Positions 1 through 6,888 of a DNA stretch of 12,830 nt are shown here, one piece after another. A model generated the notes under the pieces. The model saw only the letters and a list, made by a program, of their open reading frames with translations, made no database searches and was not told the origin of the DNA. Numbering within the stretch: the first letter of the stretch is position 1; each line of letters opens with the position of its first letter. This DNA is from JAOUEA01 sp035550775 (GTDB lineage Bacteria; Actinomycetota; UBA4738; HRBIN12), in the NCBI GenBank assembly GCA_035550775.1, contig DASZOO010000077.1, forward strand, positions 1 through 12,830. Reading direction: 5' to 3'. The position numbers and the translations under genes were made by a program.

Positions 1-523
1 GTGGTGGTTCCGGCTCACGCGCGTTCGCCGAGACCACCATCAACACCACCACCGCGATGACGACGAGGGCCACGCCCGCGGCCAGGATGCGCCCGAGCAC
101 GGTGACGAGTCGCCACTCGTCGACCGGCTTCCGCTGGCGCACCGGTTCACGTGGAACCCGCGAGTCGTGATCGGCGGGGTTCGCCGAGGCGGCGCGACCG
201 CGGGATGCGACCGCCCCGGTGGGGCGGGGCGCGACGTGGGAGGCGACCGGACCGGGCGTGAGCGTCTGCTCCGCAGCGAGCCGCTCGAGGTGCAAGGCGC
301 GATCGTACGCGGCCCGCTCACGCTCGTCTCCGAGGATCTCGTAGGCGGCCGCGACGCGGCGGAATCCGTCGGCGCGGGACTCATCCGGGTTCGCATCGGG
401 GTGGTGGGCCCGGGCGAGAGCGCGATACGCGTGGCGGATGTCGTCGTCGGACGCGTCGGGCGGCACGCCGAGCAGCGCGTAGAGGTCATCGCCCGATGCG
501 ACGGCTCGGGTGATGGCGTCCAT
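1..523 (-). CDS. J-domain (DnaJ-like) membrane-anchored protein, C-terminus cut by window edge
   Basis: The minus-strand reading frame opens with ATG at 523 and stays open to base 1, giving about 174 residues without a stop, so the C-terminus lies outside the window. Residues 12-75 form a J domain: helix I (DLYALLGVPPDAS), helix II and loop with the diagnostic HPD tripeptide at residues 41-43, then helix III ending in AYEILGDERERAAYD. J domains stimulate the ATPase of Hsp70/DnaK. A Pro/Ala/Arg-rich linker follows, then one hydrophobic segment at about 143-168, so this is not a canonical DnaJ (no Gly/Phe region or zinc fingers seen) but a membrane-tethered J-protein. The start is supported by a TAGACT box six bases upstream and by the J domain beginning almost at once. 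It diverges from the methyltransferase gene. Class call is firm; client and role are unknown. Confidence 0.85.
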   Translation of the reverse strand, partial: MDAITRAVASGDDLYALLGVPPDASDDDIRHAYRALARAHHPDANPDESRADGFRRVAAAYEILGDERERAAYDRALHLERLAAEQTLTPGPVASHVAPRPTGAVASRGRAASANPADHDSRVPREPVRQRKPVDEWRLVTVLGRILAAGVALVVIAVVVLMVVSANAREPEPP

Positions 524-529
524 CGGTTG

Positions 530-535
530 AGTCTA
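530..535 (-). promoter_or_regulatory. -10-like box TAGACT for J-domain gene (leaderless)
   Basis: On the minus strand TAGACT is followed by six bases (CAACCG) and then the ATG of the J-domain gene. There is no SD sequence between them. This spacing would put the transcription start at or next to the A of ATG. No convincing -35 box is visible. The promoter role is inferred from the hexamer and its recurrence at other genes in this window. Confidence 0.5.
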
Positions 536-594
536 GAACGACTCGGCCGTCCGGCGGTCGGCTGTGTCTTCGGCCGGATGATCCGAGCCTGGCG

Positions 595-600
595 TAGGGT
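595..600 (+). promoter_or_regulatory. -10-like box TAGGGT for methyltransferase gene (leaderless)
   Basis: TAGGGT is followed by CGACCG and the ATG at 607, the same six-base spacing and nearly the same spacer as the divergent J-domain gene. No ribosome-binding site is present. This suggests a leaderless transcript starting at the ATG. It is inferred and no -35 box is recognisable. Confidence 0.42.
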
Positions 601-606
601 CGACCG

Positions 607-1287
607 ATGAGCTGGGACGAGGCGTTCGCGAACCACTACGAGGAATGGTCGGCGCACATGACCGCCGACGTACCCTTCTACGTCGAGCTCGCACGCCAGG
701 CGGACGGCCCGATCGTCGAGCTCGCGATCGGCACGGGCCGGGTCGCGATCCCCGTCGCGCGGGCCACCGGCCATCGGGTGATCGGCATCGACACGTCACC
801 GGCGATGCTCCAGCAGGCACGCACCCGGGCCGCCGAGGCGAACGTGGAACTCGACCTGCGAGAGGGCGACATGCGCGACCTCGAGCTCGATCAGCCGGCC
901 GCCCTGATCTACTGCCCGTTCCGTGCGCTCCTGCACTTGCCCACCTGGCGCGACCGACGACGTACCTTCGAGCGCGTCGCCGCCTCGTTGCAGCCTGGAG
1001 GGCGGTTCGCTTGGAACGCCTTCGCCTTCGACCATCGATTCGCCGAGCACCTCGACGGTGAGCACCAGGATGAGCCCGTGCCACATACGAACCGCTACTC
1101 GGTGAGCGACAACCGCATCGACATCGTCACCGACGACGGAGCGACGAGCTCTCTCTGGTGGGCGACGAAGAACGAATGGCTGGGGCTCATCGACGTGGCG
1201 GGCTTCGAGTTGGAGTCGCTCTACGGTGGTTTCGAGGGCGAGACGGTCGACGAAGGCGGAGAGTACGTGTTCGTGGTCCGCCGCTGA
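607..1287 (+). CDS. class I SAM-dependent methyltransferase
   Basis: This 226-residue protein has the class I methyltransferase Rossmann fold. Motif I is ELAIGTGRVA (residues 38-47, the Gly-rich SAM loop), followed by the acidic strand-2 end GIDTSPAML (60-68) that binds the ribose hydroxyls, then EGDMRDL (86-92) and the strand-4 segment IYCPFRALLHLPT (101-113). The C-terminal half has strands rich in Trp and acidic residues, as in the Methyltransf_25 group. It transfers a methyl group from SAM, but the acceptor cannot be told from sequence. The length is normal for a free-standing enzyme and no membrane segment is present, so it is cytosolic. The start follows a -10-like box by six bases with no SD. 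It converges on the HAD hydrolase gene with a 51-base gap. Family call is firm; substrate unknown. Confidence 0.88.
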   Translation: MSWDEAFANHYEEWSAHMTADVPFYVELARQADGPIVELAIGTGRVAIPVARATGHRVIGIDTSPAMLQQARTRAAEANVELDLREGDMRDLELDQPAALIYCPFRALLHLPTWRDRRRTFERVAASLQPGGRFAWNAFAFDHRFAEHLDGEHQDEPVPHTNRYSVSDNRIDIVTDDGATSSLWWATKNEWLGLIDVAGFELESLYGGFEGETVDEGGEYVFVVRR

Positions 1288-1338
1288 TGGTGCATCGCGG
1301 AGGTCCGGCGAGCGGCGGCTGCTCGACGGCTCCCTATG

Positions 1339-2001
1339 CTACGCCGGAACGAGGCGGTCGAGCGTGTCCGGCAGGTCCGTGAGGTCGGGCAGCGTCGCCG
1401 ATCGGGGCACGACGCTGACCTCTCCGAGACGGTCGATCCAGACCGCGGGCAACCCGAGCTTCGCGCACGGCTCGATGTCGTGGAACAACGACGCCGCGAC
1501 GTGCACGTGGCGCGTGCGCTCGGCTCCGGTCCGGCGGAAGAACGCCTCCCAGTGCCCGAACGCGGGCTTGTACGAACCGATGTCACTCGCGACCACGCGC
1601 TCGTCGATCTCGACGCCGATCGTTCGGATCGAGGCGTCGAGCAGATCGGGGTCCGTGTTCGACAGGATGGCGAGCTTCCACCCTCGATCGCGGAGCTCGG
1701 TGAGCGACCCTGGAACCTCGTGGAACACCCGCCAGCCCGGCAACGAGTCGGCGAGGGCAGGCGACTCGCCCTCGGGCACCTCGACCCCGAGCTCGTCGGC
1801 CACGCGGACCATCGTCTCGGCCATCACGTCGCGGTACGGGATGCCCCTGCCTTCCTGCACGCTCGGCTCGATGCGCATGTACGCCTCGAGGAGCGCCTCG
1901 CCGTCGATGCCAGGCCACAGCCCCTCCAGCGTCTCTCGCACTCCGCCCGGCCAGTCGACGAGGGTTCCGTAGCAGTCGAACGTGGCCCAGCGATCGCTCA
2001 T
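1339..2001 (-). CDS. HAD-superfamily hydrolase, haloacid dehalogenase type II-like
   Basis: This 220-residue HAD-fold hydrolase carries motif I FDCYGTLVDW with nucleophile Asp9, motif II SNTD (Ser114), motif III Lys145 (SYKPAFGHWE) and motif IV SLFHDIEP (Asp175). The cap insert lies between residues 17 and 90 (subclass I). The second Asp of the phosphatase DxD signature is replaced by Tyr11, the pattern seen in L-2-haloacid dehalogenases (DAYGT) rather than in phosphoglycolate phosphatases. Family knowledge therefore favours a 2-haloacid dehalogenase-type enzyme, although many such homologues have no tested substrate. No signal or membrane segment is seen. The gene lies 34 bases after ftsH on the same strand, but a TAGACT box six bases before its ATG suggests its own leaderless promoter. 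Superfamily firm; reaction uncertain. Confidence 0.87.
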   Translation of the reverse strand: MSDRWATFDCYGTLVDWPGGVRETLEGLWPGIDGEALLEAYMRIEPSVQEGRGIPYRDVMAETMVRVADELGVEVPEGESPALADSLPGWRVFHEVPGSLTELRDRGWKLAILSNTDPDLLDASIRTIGVEIDERVVASDIGSYKPAFGHWEAFFRRTGAERTRHVHVAASLFHDIEPCAKLGLPAVWIDRLGEVSVVPRSATLPDLTDLPDTLDRLVPA

Positions 2002-2007
2002 GGCGGG

Positions 2008-2013
2008 AGTCTA
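2008..2013 (-). promoter_or_regulatory. -10-like box TAGACT for HAD hydrolase gene (leaderless)
   Basis: In the short gap after ftsH, TAGACT on the minus strand is followed by CCCGCC and the ATG at 2001, with no SD. This is the same hexamer and six-base spacing as at the J-domain gene. It implies that the HAD gene can be transcribed separately from ftsH. Inferred; no clear -35. Confidence 0.45.
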
Positions 2014-2035
2014 GCCAGGCGACGAAGAGGAGCCG

Positions 2036-4081
2036 TCAGGCGGGTGAGAGGCCCGGACCGCCCAGCTTGGGCCGCAGCGTGCCCGGGGTCGAGCGCCCGG
2101 GTTCGGGCTCGCTCTGTTTGACCTGACGCGAGACGGCCAGGCCGGCCGAACGCTCCTCGTGCGCTCTCGGCTCCCGGCGCTCGACGTCGGCGAAGAACGC
2201 CTCGACGTCTTCGCGTTCGAGCGTCTCGACCTCGAGCAGCTTCGCCGCGAGCGCATCGAGCTTCTCGCGGTTCTCGGTGAGGATGTCGAGCGCCACGTCG
2301 TGGGCCTCGTCGATCAGCTCGCGCACCTCGTGGTCGATCTCGAAGGCCACCGCGTCGGAGTAGTCGGGGGTCGAACCCCAGTCACGGCCGAGGAACACCT
2401 CTCCCTGCTTCTGCCCGAGCGTGCGCGGCCCGATCGAGTCGCTCATGCCGTACTCGGTCACCATCTGCCGGGCGATCTTCGTGGCGCGTTCGATGTCGTT
2501 GCCCGCGCCCGTGGTCACGTCGCCCGCCACGATCTCCTCGGCGACACGGCCCCCCATCAGCATCGCCAGCTCGTCGCGGAGCTGTTCCCGCGTCATCAGG
2601 AAACGGTCCTGCTCGGGCAGCGTGAGCGTGTAGCCGAGCGCGCGTCCTCGCGGGATCACGGTGATCTTGTGCACTTCGTCGGTGTTCGGCAGCACGTGGG
2701 CGACCAGGGCGTGACCGCCCTCGTGGTAGGCGATCAGACGACGTTCCTCCTCGTCCATGATGCGGCTCTTTCGCTCTGGACCGGCCATCACGCGGTCGAC
2801 GGCCTCCTCGACTTCCTTCATGGAGATCGCCCGCTTGTTGCGCCGCGCGGCGAGCAGGGCCGCTTCGTTGATCGCGTTCGCCAGGTCGGCGCCCGTGAAC
2901 CCCGGGGTTCGCCGGGCGAGCACCGCGAGGTCGACGCTCTTGTCGAACGGCTTGCCCCGCGCGTGCACCCGCAGGATCGCCTTGCGGCCCTCGAGGTCGG
3001 GGCGATCGATCACGACCTGCCGGTCGAACCGGCCTGGCCGCAGCAGCGCGGGATCGAGGATGTCGGGACGGTTCGTCGCTGCCATCAGGATCACGGTGGA
3101 TCGCTGGTCGAAGCCGTCCATCTCGACCAGCAGCTGGTTCAGGGTCTGTTCCCGTTCGTCGTGTCCGCCCCCGAGCCCGGCGCCGCGCTGGCGGCCGACG
3201 GCATCGATCTCGTCGATGAACACGATCGCGGGCGCGCTGGCCTTCGCCTGCTCGAACAGGTCGCGCACCCGAGCCGCGCCCACGCCGACGAACATCTCCA
3301 CGAAGTCGGACCCCGAGATCGAGAAGAACGGCACGCCCGCCTCACCGGCGACGGCCCGGGCGAGCAGCGTCTTCCCGGTGCCCGGCGGGCCGAAGAGCAG
3401 CACGCCCCGCGGGATCTTGGCGCCCATCGCCTGGAACTTCGACGGGTTCTGCAGGTAGTCCTTGACCTCCTGCAGCTCCTCGATCGCCTCGTCGACGCCC
3501 GCGACGTCGGCGAACGTGGTCTTCGGCTGGTCCTTGGCGACGGTCTTGTGTCGGCTGCGCCCGAACTGCATGACGCGTCCGCCGCCGCCCTGAGACCGGT
3601 TCATCACGAACAGCAGGATGCCCCCGATCAACAGCACCGGCAGGATCACGGTCAGCAGCGTGCCGAGCAGCGCGTTGGGCTTCTGCGGATCGACCTCGGT
3701 GGACACTCCTTCCTTCTTCAAGAGCGCGGCGAGGTCGTCGGCGTACTCGGTCGGATAGGTCGTGCGGTAGGCGCTGCCGTCGGTCAGCTCGCCGGTCACC
3801 GTCTGATCGCCGTCATGGATCACCGCCCCCGCGACCCGCCCCTCGGCGACGGCACGCTCGAACTCGGTGAGCGAGATCTGCTCCCCCCCGGAGTCCCGAC
3901 CCATGAACGAGACCACGAGCAGGAACACGAGGGTGCCCAACACGACCCAGAGCGTGGGCGTGCGGGCGGCCTTCTTCAGCGGGGTCTCGGGTGGCTGGCT
4001 CAGGTTCGCTCCTCGTTCGGGGAAGCGGCGCCGGCGCTCGTCGCGGCCGACGGCGCGAGGTCGGTGCGGCGATGGTAGCAC
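2036..4081 (-). CDS. ftsH: ATP-dependent zinc metalloprotease FtsH
   Basis: FtsH is a membrane-bound hexameric AAA+ protease that extracts and degrades misfolded or regulated membrane and cytosolic proteins. Numbering from the GTG at 4081 (681 residues): TM1 about 43-60, an extracytoplasmic FtsH_ext domain about 65-138, TM2 about 141-160, then the AAA domain with Walker A GPPGTGKT (231-238), pore loop FVGVG (264-268), Walker B IVFIDEIDA (286-294) and arginine fingers R348 and R351. The M41 protease has HEGGH (453-457) with likely third zinc ligand Asp529. The tail after about 635 is Pro/Gly-rich and disordered. All catalytic residues are intact. The start is uncertain: GTG at 4081 adds an Arg/Pro-rich extension and lacks an SD, whereas CTG at 4003 has GAGGAG five bases upstream and gives a conventional short N-terminus. 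It lies 34 bases after hpt in the same operon. Confidence 0.97.
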   Translation of the reverse strand: MLPSPHRPRAVGRDERRRRFPERGANLSQPPETPLKKAARTPTLWVVLGTLVFLLVVSFMGRDSGGEQISLTEFERAVAEGRVAGAVIHDGDQTVTGELTDGSAYRTTYPTEYADDLAALLKKEGVSTEVDPQKPNALLGTLLTVILPVLLIGGILLFVMNRSQGGGGRVMQFGRSRHKTVAKDQPKTTFADVAGVDEAIEELQEVKDYLQNPSKFQAMGAKIPRGVLLFGPPGTGKTLLARAVAGEAGVPFFSISGSDFVEMFVGVGAARVRDLFEQAKASAPAIVFIDEIDAVGRQRGAGLGGGHDEREQTLNQLLVEMDGFDQRSTVILMAATNRPDILDPALLRPGRFDRQVVIDRPDLEGRKAILRVHARGKPFDKSVDLAVLARRTPGFTGADLANAINEAALLAARRNKRAISMKEVEEAVDRVMAGPERKSRIMDEEERRLIAYHEGGHALVAHVLPNTDEVHKITVIPRGRALGYTLTLPEQDRFLMTREQLRDELAMLMGGRVAEEIVAGDVTTGAGNDIERATKIARQMVTEYGMSDSIGPRTLGQKQGEVFLGRDWGSTPDYSDAVAFEIDHEVRELIDEAHDVALDILTENREKLDALAAKLLEVETLEREDVEAFFADVERREPRAHEERSAGLAVSRQVKQSEPEPGRSTPGTLRPKLGGPGLSPA
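4009..4014 (-). promoter_or_regulatory. SD sequence GAGGAG placed for a CTG start of ftsH
   Basis: On the minus strand GAGGAG is followed by five bases (CGAAC) and then CTG at 4003-4001, which opens SQPPETPLKK just ahead of TM1. Neither ATG nor a better-placed GTG exists at this site. The spacing is right for ribosome binding, so this may be the true ftsH start. The alternative, GTG at 4081, shows no comparable SD. Confidence 0.45.
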
Positions 4082-4115
4082 CGGCCCCGGACGAGATGGG
4101 ACCCGGCTCTCGCGC

Positions 4116-4712
4116 TCAGCGACCCCCGTAGGCCTCGGGCTTCAACGTCGCCACGTAGGGCAGGTTGCGATAGCGCTCGGCGAAATCGAGGCCGTAGCCC
4201 ACCACGAACTCCGGCGGGATCTCGAATCCGACGTAGCGCAGGTCGAGCGGCACCTTCTGCAGGCCCGTCTTCCTCAGGAGGGCGGCCACCTCGAGTGACG
4301 CGGGCTTGCGGGCCGCGAGGTTCTTGAGCAGGTACTTCAGCGTGAGACCGGAGTCCACGATGTCCTCGACGAGCAGCACGTCGAGGCCGTCGAGATCGTG
4401 ATCGAGGTCCTTCAGGATGCGGACGACCCCGCTCGTCTTGGTCGCGGCCCCGTACGACGAGACCGCCATGAAGTCGAACTCGAGCGGCAGCGCGATGTGG
4501 CGGGCGAGATCGGCCATCACGACGAACGCGCCCTTGAGGACCCCGACGAGCAGCAGCGACTTCCCCGTGTAGTCCTTCGTGATCTGCTCACCCATCGTCG
4601 CGAGCGCCGCCTCGATCTCGTCGGTGGAGACGAGGACCTTCTCGATGTCAGGCTCGTAGGCGTTCACGGGAACCGGGAGTGTAGCGTCCGCCGCGCCGCG
4701 CGTGAGGCTCAC
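4116..4712 (-). CDS. hpt: hypoxanthine(-guanine) phosphoribosyltransferase
   Basis: This cytosolic purine-salvage enzyme converts hypoxanthine (and guanine) with PRPP to IMP (GMP) and pyrophosphate. The 198-residue product shows the PRTase PRPP-binding loop VEDIVDSGLT (115-124), the PPi loop region around LLVGVLKGA (54-62), the mobile-loop signature SSYG (86-89) and the base-binding C-terminal segment VGYGLDFAERYRNLPYV. Length is slightly above the usual 180 or so because of a 15-residue N-terminal extension. The GTG start at 4712 overlaps the tilS stop as GTGA and has GGAGG about ten bases upstream, which favours translational coupling. A second GTG at 4667 would remove the extension and follows a TACACT box by ten bases. 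The tilS-hpt-ftsH order is the common bacterial arrangement. Confidence 0.95.
   Translation of the reverse strand: MSLTRGAADATLPVPVNAYEPDIEKVLVSTDEIEAALATMGEQITKDYTGKSLLLVGVLKGAFVVMADLARHIALPLEFDFMAVSSYGAATKTSGVVRILKDLDHDLDGLDVLLVEDIVDSGLTLKYLLKNLAARKPASLEVAALLRKTGLQKVPLDLRYVGFEIPPEFVVGYGLDFAERYRNLPYVATLKPEAYGGR
4678..4683 (-). promoter_or_regulatory. possible internal -10 box TACACT before alternative hpt start
   Basis: TACACT on the minus strand lies ten bases before the GTG at 4667, inside the annotated hpt start region. It could drive a nearly leaderless short hpt transcript encoding a protein starting at NAYEPDIEKVL. It matches four of six positions of TATAAT. No -35 box is seen, so this is weak. 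Confidence 0.22.
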
Positions 4713-5767
4713 GGGTCACGACCCTCCGAGCTCGCACGCAGCTGCTCGACGGAGGAAGCGACGCGAACATACACCCGGTCGCGCCGGGCCGTACGGCCGC
4801 CCGGCAGGTCGCGCCGGCGACCGGGCCGACCGGCCGCCAGGTCGAGCACGGCCGTCACCGAGTCGCGGGTCCACGGCGCGACCACGTCGTCGACCGAGGC
4901 GATCCGCCACAGCGCCGAACGCACGACGCGGGCGGCGAGGGGAACCGGGAGCGCGGCGAGGTCGGCCGCCCGCAAGCGCACCTCGTCGCCGTCGCGCTCC
5001 ACGATCGCCCGTTCGTGGTCGGCGGCGAGCTGCAACAGCTCCTCGCGGTCCTCGTGCACCAGGGCCGCGGTGCGGGCGAGCGTGGCCCGCACCTGTCGAC
5101 CGGTGATGCGCTCGAGCATCGGGATCGCCTCGTGGCGGATCGCCGCGCGCAGCATGCGCGGGTCCTCGTTCATCGGGTCGCGGCGAGGCCGCAAGCCGAG
5201 GGACCGGCAGAACGCCTCGACCTCCTCGCGGGTCACGTCCAGCAACGGTTGGACGATCGCCGAGCCCGGACGCTCACCGCTTCCCGGCCAGATGCCGGCG
5301 AGGCCGTCGAGGCCTGCGCCGCGGACGAGGTTCACCAGCACGGTCTCGGCCTGATCGTCCAGCGTGTGTCCCTCCGCCATGAGCGAAGCGCCGAGCTCCC
5401 GCCGGACGTCGTTCGCGGCGTTCATGCGTCGCGCCGTGGCCCACGCTTCGATCGACTCCCCACGTGCCGGAGCATCACCGGCCGCCCGCAGATGGAACGG
5501 CAGCCCGTGCCTGGCCGCCAGGCGCCGCACGTACGCCCCGTCGGCGTCCGAGCCCTCCCGCAACCGGTGATCGAAGTGGAAGACCTCCAGCCGCACACGG
5601 AAGAGCCGCCGCAGCCGAACGAGGGACTCCAGCAGGCAGACGGAGTCGGGCCCGCCCGAGACGCAGACGAGCACCGTCTCGCCTGGATGGAACAGGTCGT
5701 GCCGGCGGATCGTCGCCGTGACTCGCGTGAGCACCCGAGCGACGGCCGGAGGACGCCGGGGTGCCAC
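4709..5767 (-). CDS. tilS: tRNA(Ile)-lysidine synthase
   Basis: TilS attaches lysine to C34 of the CAU-anticodon tRNA-Ile using ATP, so that it reads AUA and accepts isoleucine. From the GTG at 5767 the protein has 352 residues. The N-type ATP pyrophosphatase P-loop SGGPDS is at 37-42, HFDHRLR at 64-70, and the signature GHTLDDQAET at 133-142, followed by LVNLVRGAGLDGLAGI. The C-terminal third is less conserved; 352 residues fits the shorter actinobacterial TilS forms. The upstream open frame continues across the preceding gene and is Ser/Arg-rich shadow sequence, so the start must lie near 5767, four bases after the upstream stop. GTG at 5734 is an alternative. The stop overlaps the hpt start. 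Function is near certain; the exact start is not. Confidence 0.94.
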   Translation of the reverse strand: MAPRRPPAVARVLTRVTATIRRHDLFHPGETVLVCVSGGPDSVCLLESLVRLRRLFRVRLEVFHFDHRLREGSDADGAYVRRLAARHGLPFHLRAAGDAPARGESIEAWATARRMNAANDVRRELGASLMAEGHTLDDQAETVLVNLVRGAGLDGLAGIWPGSGERPGSAIVQPLLDVTREEVEAFCRSLGLRPRRDPMNEDPRMLRAAIRHEAIPMLERITGRQVRATLARTAALVHEDREELLQLAADHERAIVERDGDEVRLRAADLAALPVPLAARVVRSALWRIASVDDVVAPWTRDSVTAVLDLAAGRPGRRRDLPGGRTARRDRVYVRVASSVEQLRASSEGRDP

Positions 5768-5771
5768 GGCC

Positions 5772-6839
5772 CTAGCCGCCGACGCGCTCGATCCAGGTCG
5801 CAGGCGCACCGATCTCGTCGAGCGTGGGCAGATGCTCGGGAGCCGCCCAGACGCGGTTGAACCCGTCCATGCCGGCGCGCGCGATGACCTCGCGCACGAA
5901 GACCTCGCCGCGGTCGTACTGCTGGATCTTCTGCTCGAAGCCGATCGCCCGCTGCACGCTGCGCTCGACGCCCGATCCCTTCCTGCGCGCCGCGAGCGCC
6001 CGGCGCATGCGCTCCACGTCGGCGACGTGCTCACGAGAGACCTCGTTCATCACGTAGGAGGCGTGTCCTTCGAGCAGTGACATCAGCCCCTGCACCTGGG
6101 TGAACAGCTCCCGCTGCTCGGGCGTGAGCAGCAGGAAGACACCGCTCATGCGCGCCTCCCCACCGCTGCGAGCCTCCTCGACGGCCCGGCGCAACTGCCC
6201 CACCAGCTCCCGGCCGTCGAGCGACACCCCGGCCAGGTAGGAGTCGACCAACCCTCGGAGGTGCCCCCGCAGCCACGGCGCCGCGCCGAACTGCACGCGG
6301 TGGGTCACTTCGTGGATCGCCACCCACAGACGGAAATCTCGCGACGGCAGCCCGTACCGCTGCTCGACCTCGGCGACGTTGGGGCCGACGAAGTACAGCA
6401 GCCCCTCGTCGTCGGGAGGCAGGAACACGTCGTACTGCCCCAGCACGCGACGAGCGACGTACCCGAACAAGGCGCCGGCCTGGGCGCCCATCGCCATGCG
6501 GCGGAACCCGGCGCGCGAGGGCTTCACGGCGAACACACGCTCGGCCAGCGGCTCGAGCAGGCGCTGCATGCCATTGAGGTTCGCGCGGATCCACTCCCCG
6601 CGCGCCATGACCCACGCCCTCGAGCGGAAGCCGGCGACGACCATGCCCGTGTGCTCGGTGATCAGGGATTCCGCCAGCGGCACGAGCTCGCCGAAGTCCT
6701 CGCGCATGCGAGCGCGCTGCACGGCGGGAACGGAGATGCCGGGCCCGGCGACGCGGCGGCCAAGCCGCAGGGCCGTGTCCCAATCCGCGAGTCGCACCGC
6801 GGCGGAGCCCATCGACCAGTCGACCGTGGGGGCGTCCAT
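5772..6839 (-). CDS. zinc-dependent metalloprotease homologue, DUF2342 / F420-associated family
   Basis: This 355-residue protein matches in pattern the actinobacterial family annotated as DUF2342, or 'coenzyme F420 biosynthesis associated', typified by Rv3626c, which also sits next to tilS and hpt. The zincin motif HEVTH is at 176-180 in a helix (RLWVAIHEVTHRVQF), and LLEGHASYV (255-263) supplies a likely third ligand, Glu257. No signal peptide is present; segment 118-128 is small-residue rich but not a clear membrane helix. Family members are predicted metallopeptidases and no substrate is established to my knowledge. I chose the ATG at 6839 because AAGGAGG lies eight bases before it; an in-frame ATG at 6863 lacks an SD and falls inside a hairpin. 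It is followed four bases later by tilS, so co-transcription is likely. The F420 link is by family name only. Confidence 0.88.
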   Translation of the reverse strand: MDAPTVDWSMGSAAVRLADWDTALRLGRRVAGPGISVPAVQRARMREDFGELVPLAESLITEHTGMVVAGFRSRAWVMARGEWIRANLNGMQRLLEPLAERVFAVKPSRAGFRRMAMGAQAGALFGYVARRVLGQYDVFLPPDDEGLLYFVGPNVAEVEQRYGLPSRDFRLWVAIHEVTHRVQFGAAPWLRGHLRGLVDSYLAGVSLDGRELVGQLRRAVEEARSGGEARMSGVFLLLTPEQRELFTQVQGLMSLLEGHASYVMNEVSREHVADVERMRRALAARRKGSGVERSVQRAIGFEQKIQQYDRGEVFVREVIARAGMDGFNRVWAAPEHLPTLDEIGAPATWIERVGG

Positions 6840-6845
6840 GGGTCG

Positions 6846-6854
6846 ATCCTCCTT
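6846..6854 (-). promoter_or_regulatory. strong SD sequence AAGGAGGAT for the metalloprotease gene
   Basis: The minus strand reads AAGGAGGAT, with GGAGG ending eight bases before ATG 6839. It is the best SD in the window and decides between the two in-frame ATGs of this gene. Its presence at an internal operon gene contrasts with the SD-less first genes. Confidence 0.75.
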
Positions 6855-6856
6855 CG

Positions 6857-6882
6857 GGGCCATCGCCGCCGGCGATCGGCCC
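6857..6882 (-). other. imperfect RNA hairpin in the gap before the metalloprotease SD
   Basis: GGGCC and ATCGCC pair with GGCGAT and GGCCC around a GCC loop, with a single bulged C, giving 11 base pairs. It lies just after the stop of the Ala/Pro-rich gene and just before the SD. No U-tract follows, so a classic intrinsic terminator is unlikely. It could be an RNA-processing or stability element, or a partial attenuator that lowers or sets apart expression of the downstream genes. Role is inferred. Confidence 0.45.
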
Positions 6883-6888
6883 AGGGGC

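Noticed and set aside
1309..1325. Small stem CGAGC-GGCGGCT-GCTCG between the convergent methyltransferase and HAD genes
   Set aside because: Only five pairs, a seven-base loop and no T-run; not distinguishable from chance in GC-rich sequence, so not called a terminator.
2159..4078. Long plus-strand open frame (about 639 codons) opposite ftsH
   Set aside because: It is the antisense shadow of ftsH in GC-rich DNA: His/Arg/Gly/Asp-rich, no domain, while the minus strand holds every FtsH motif.
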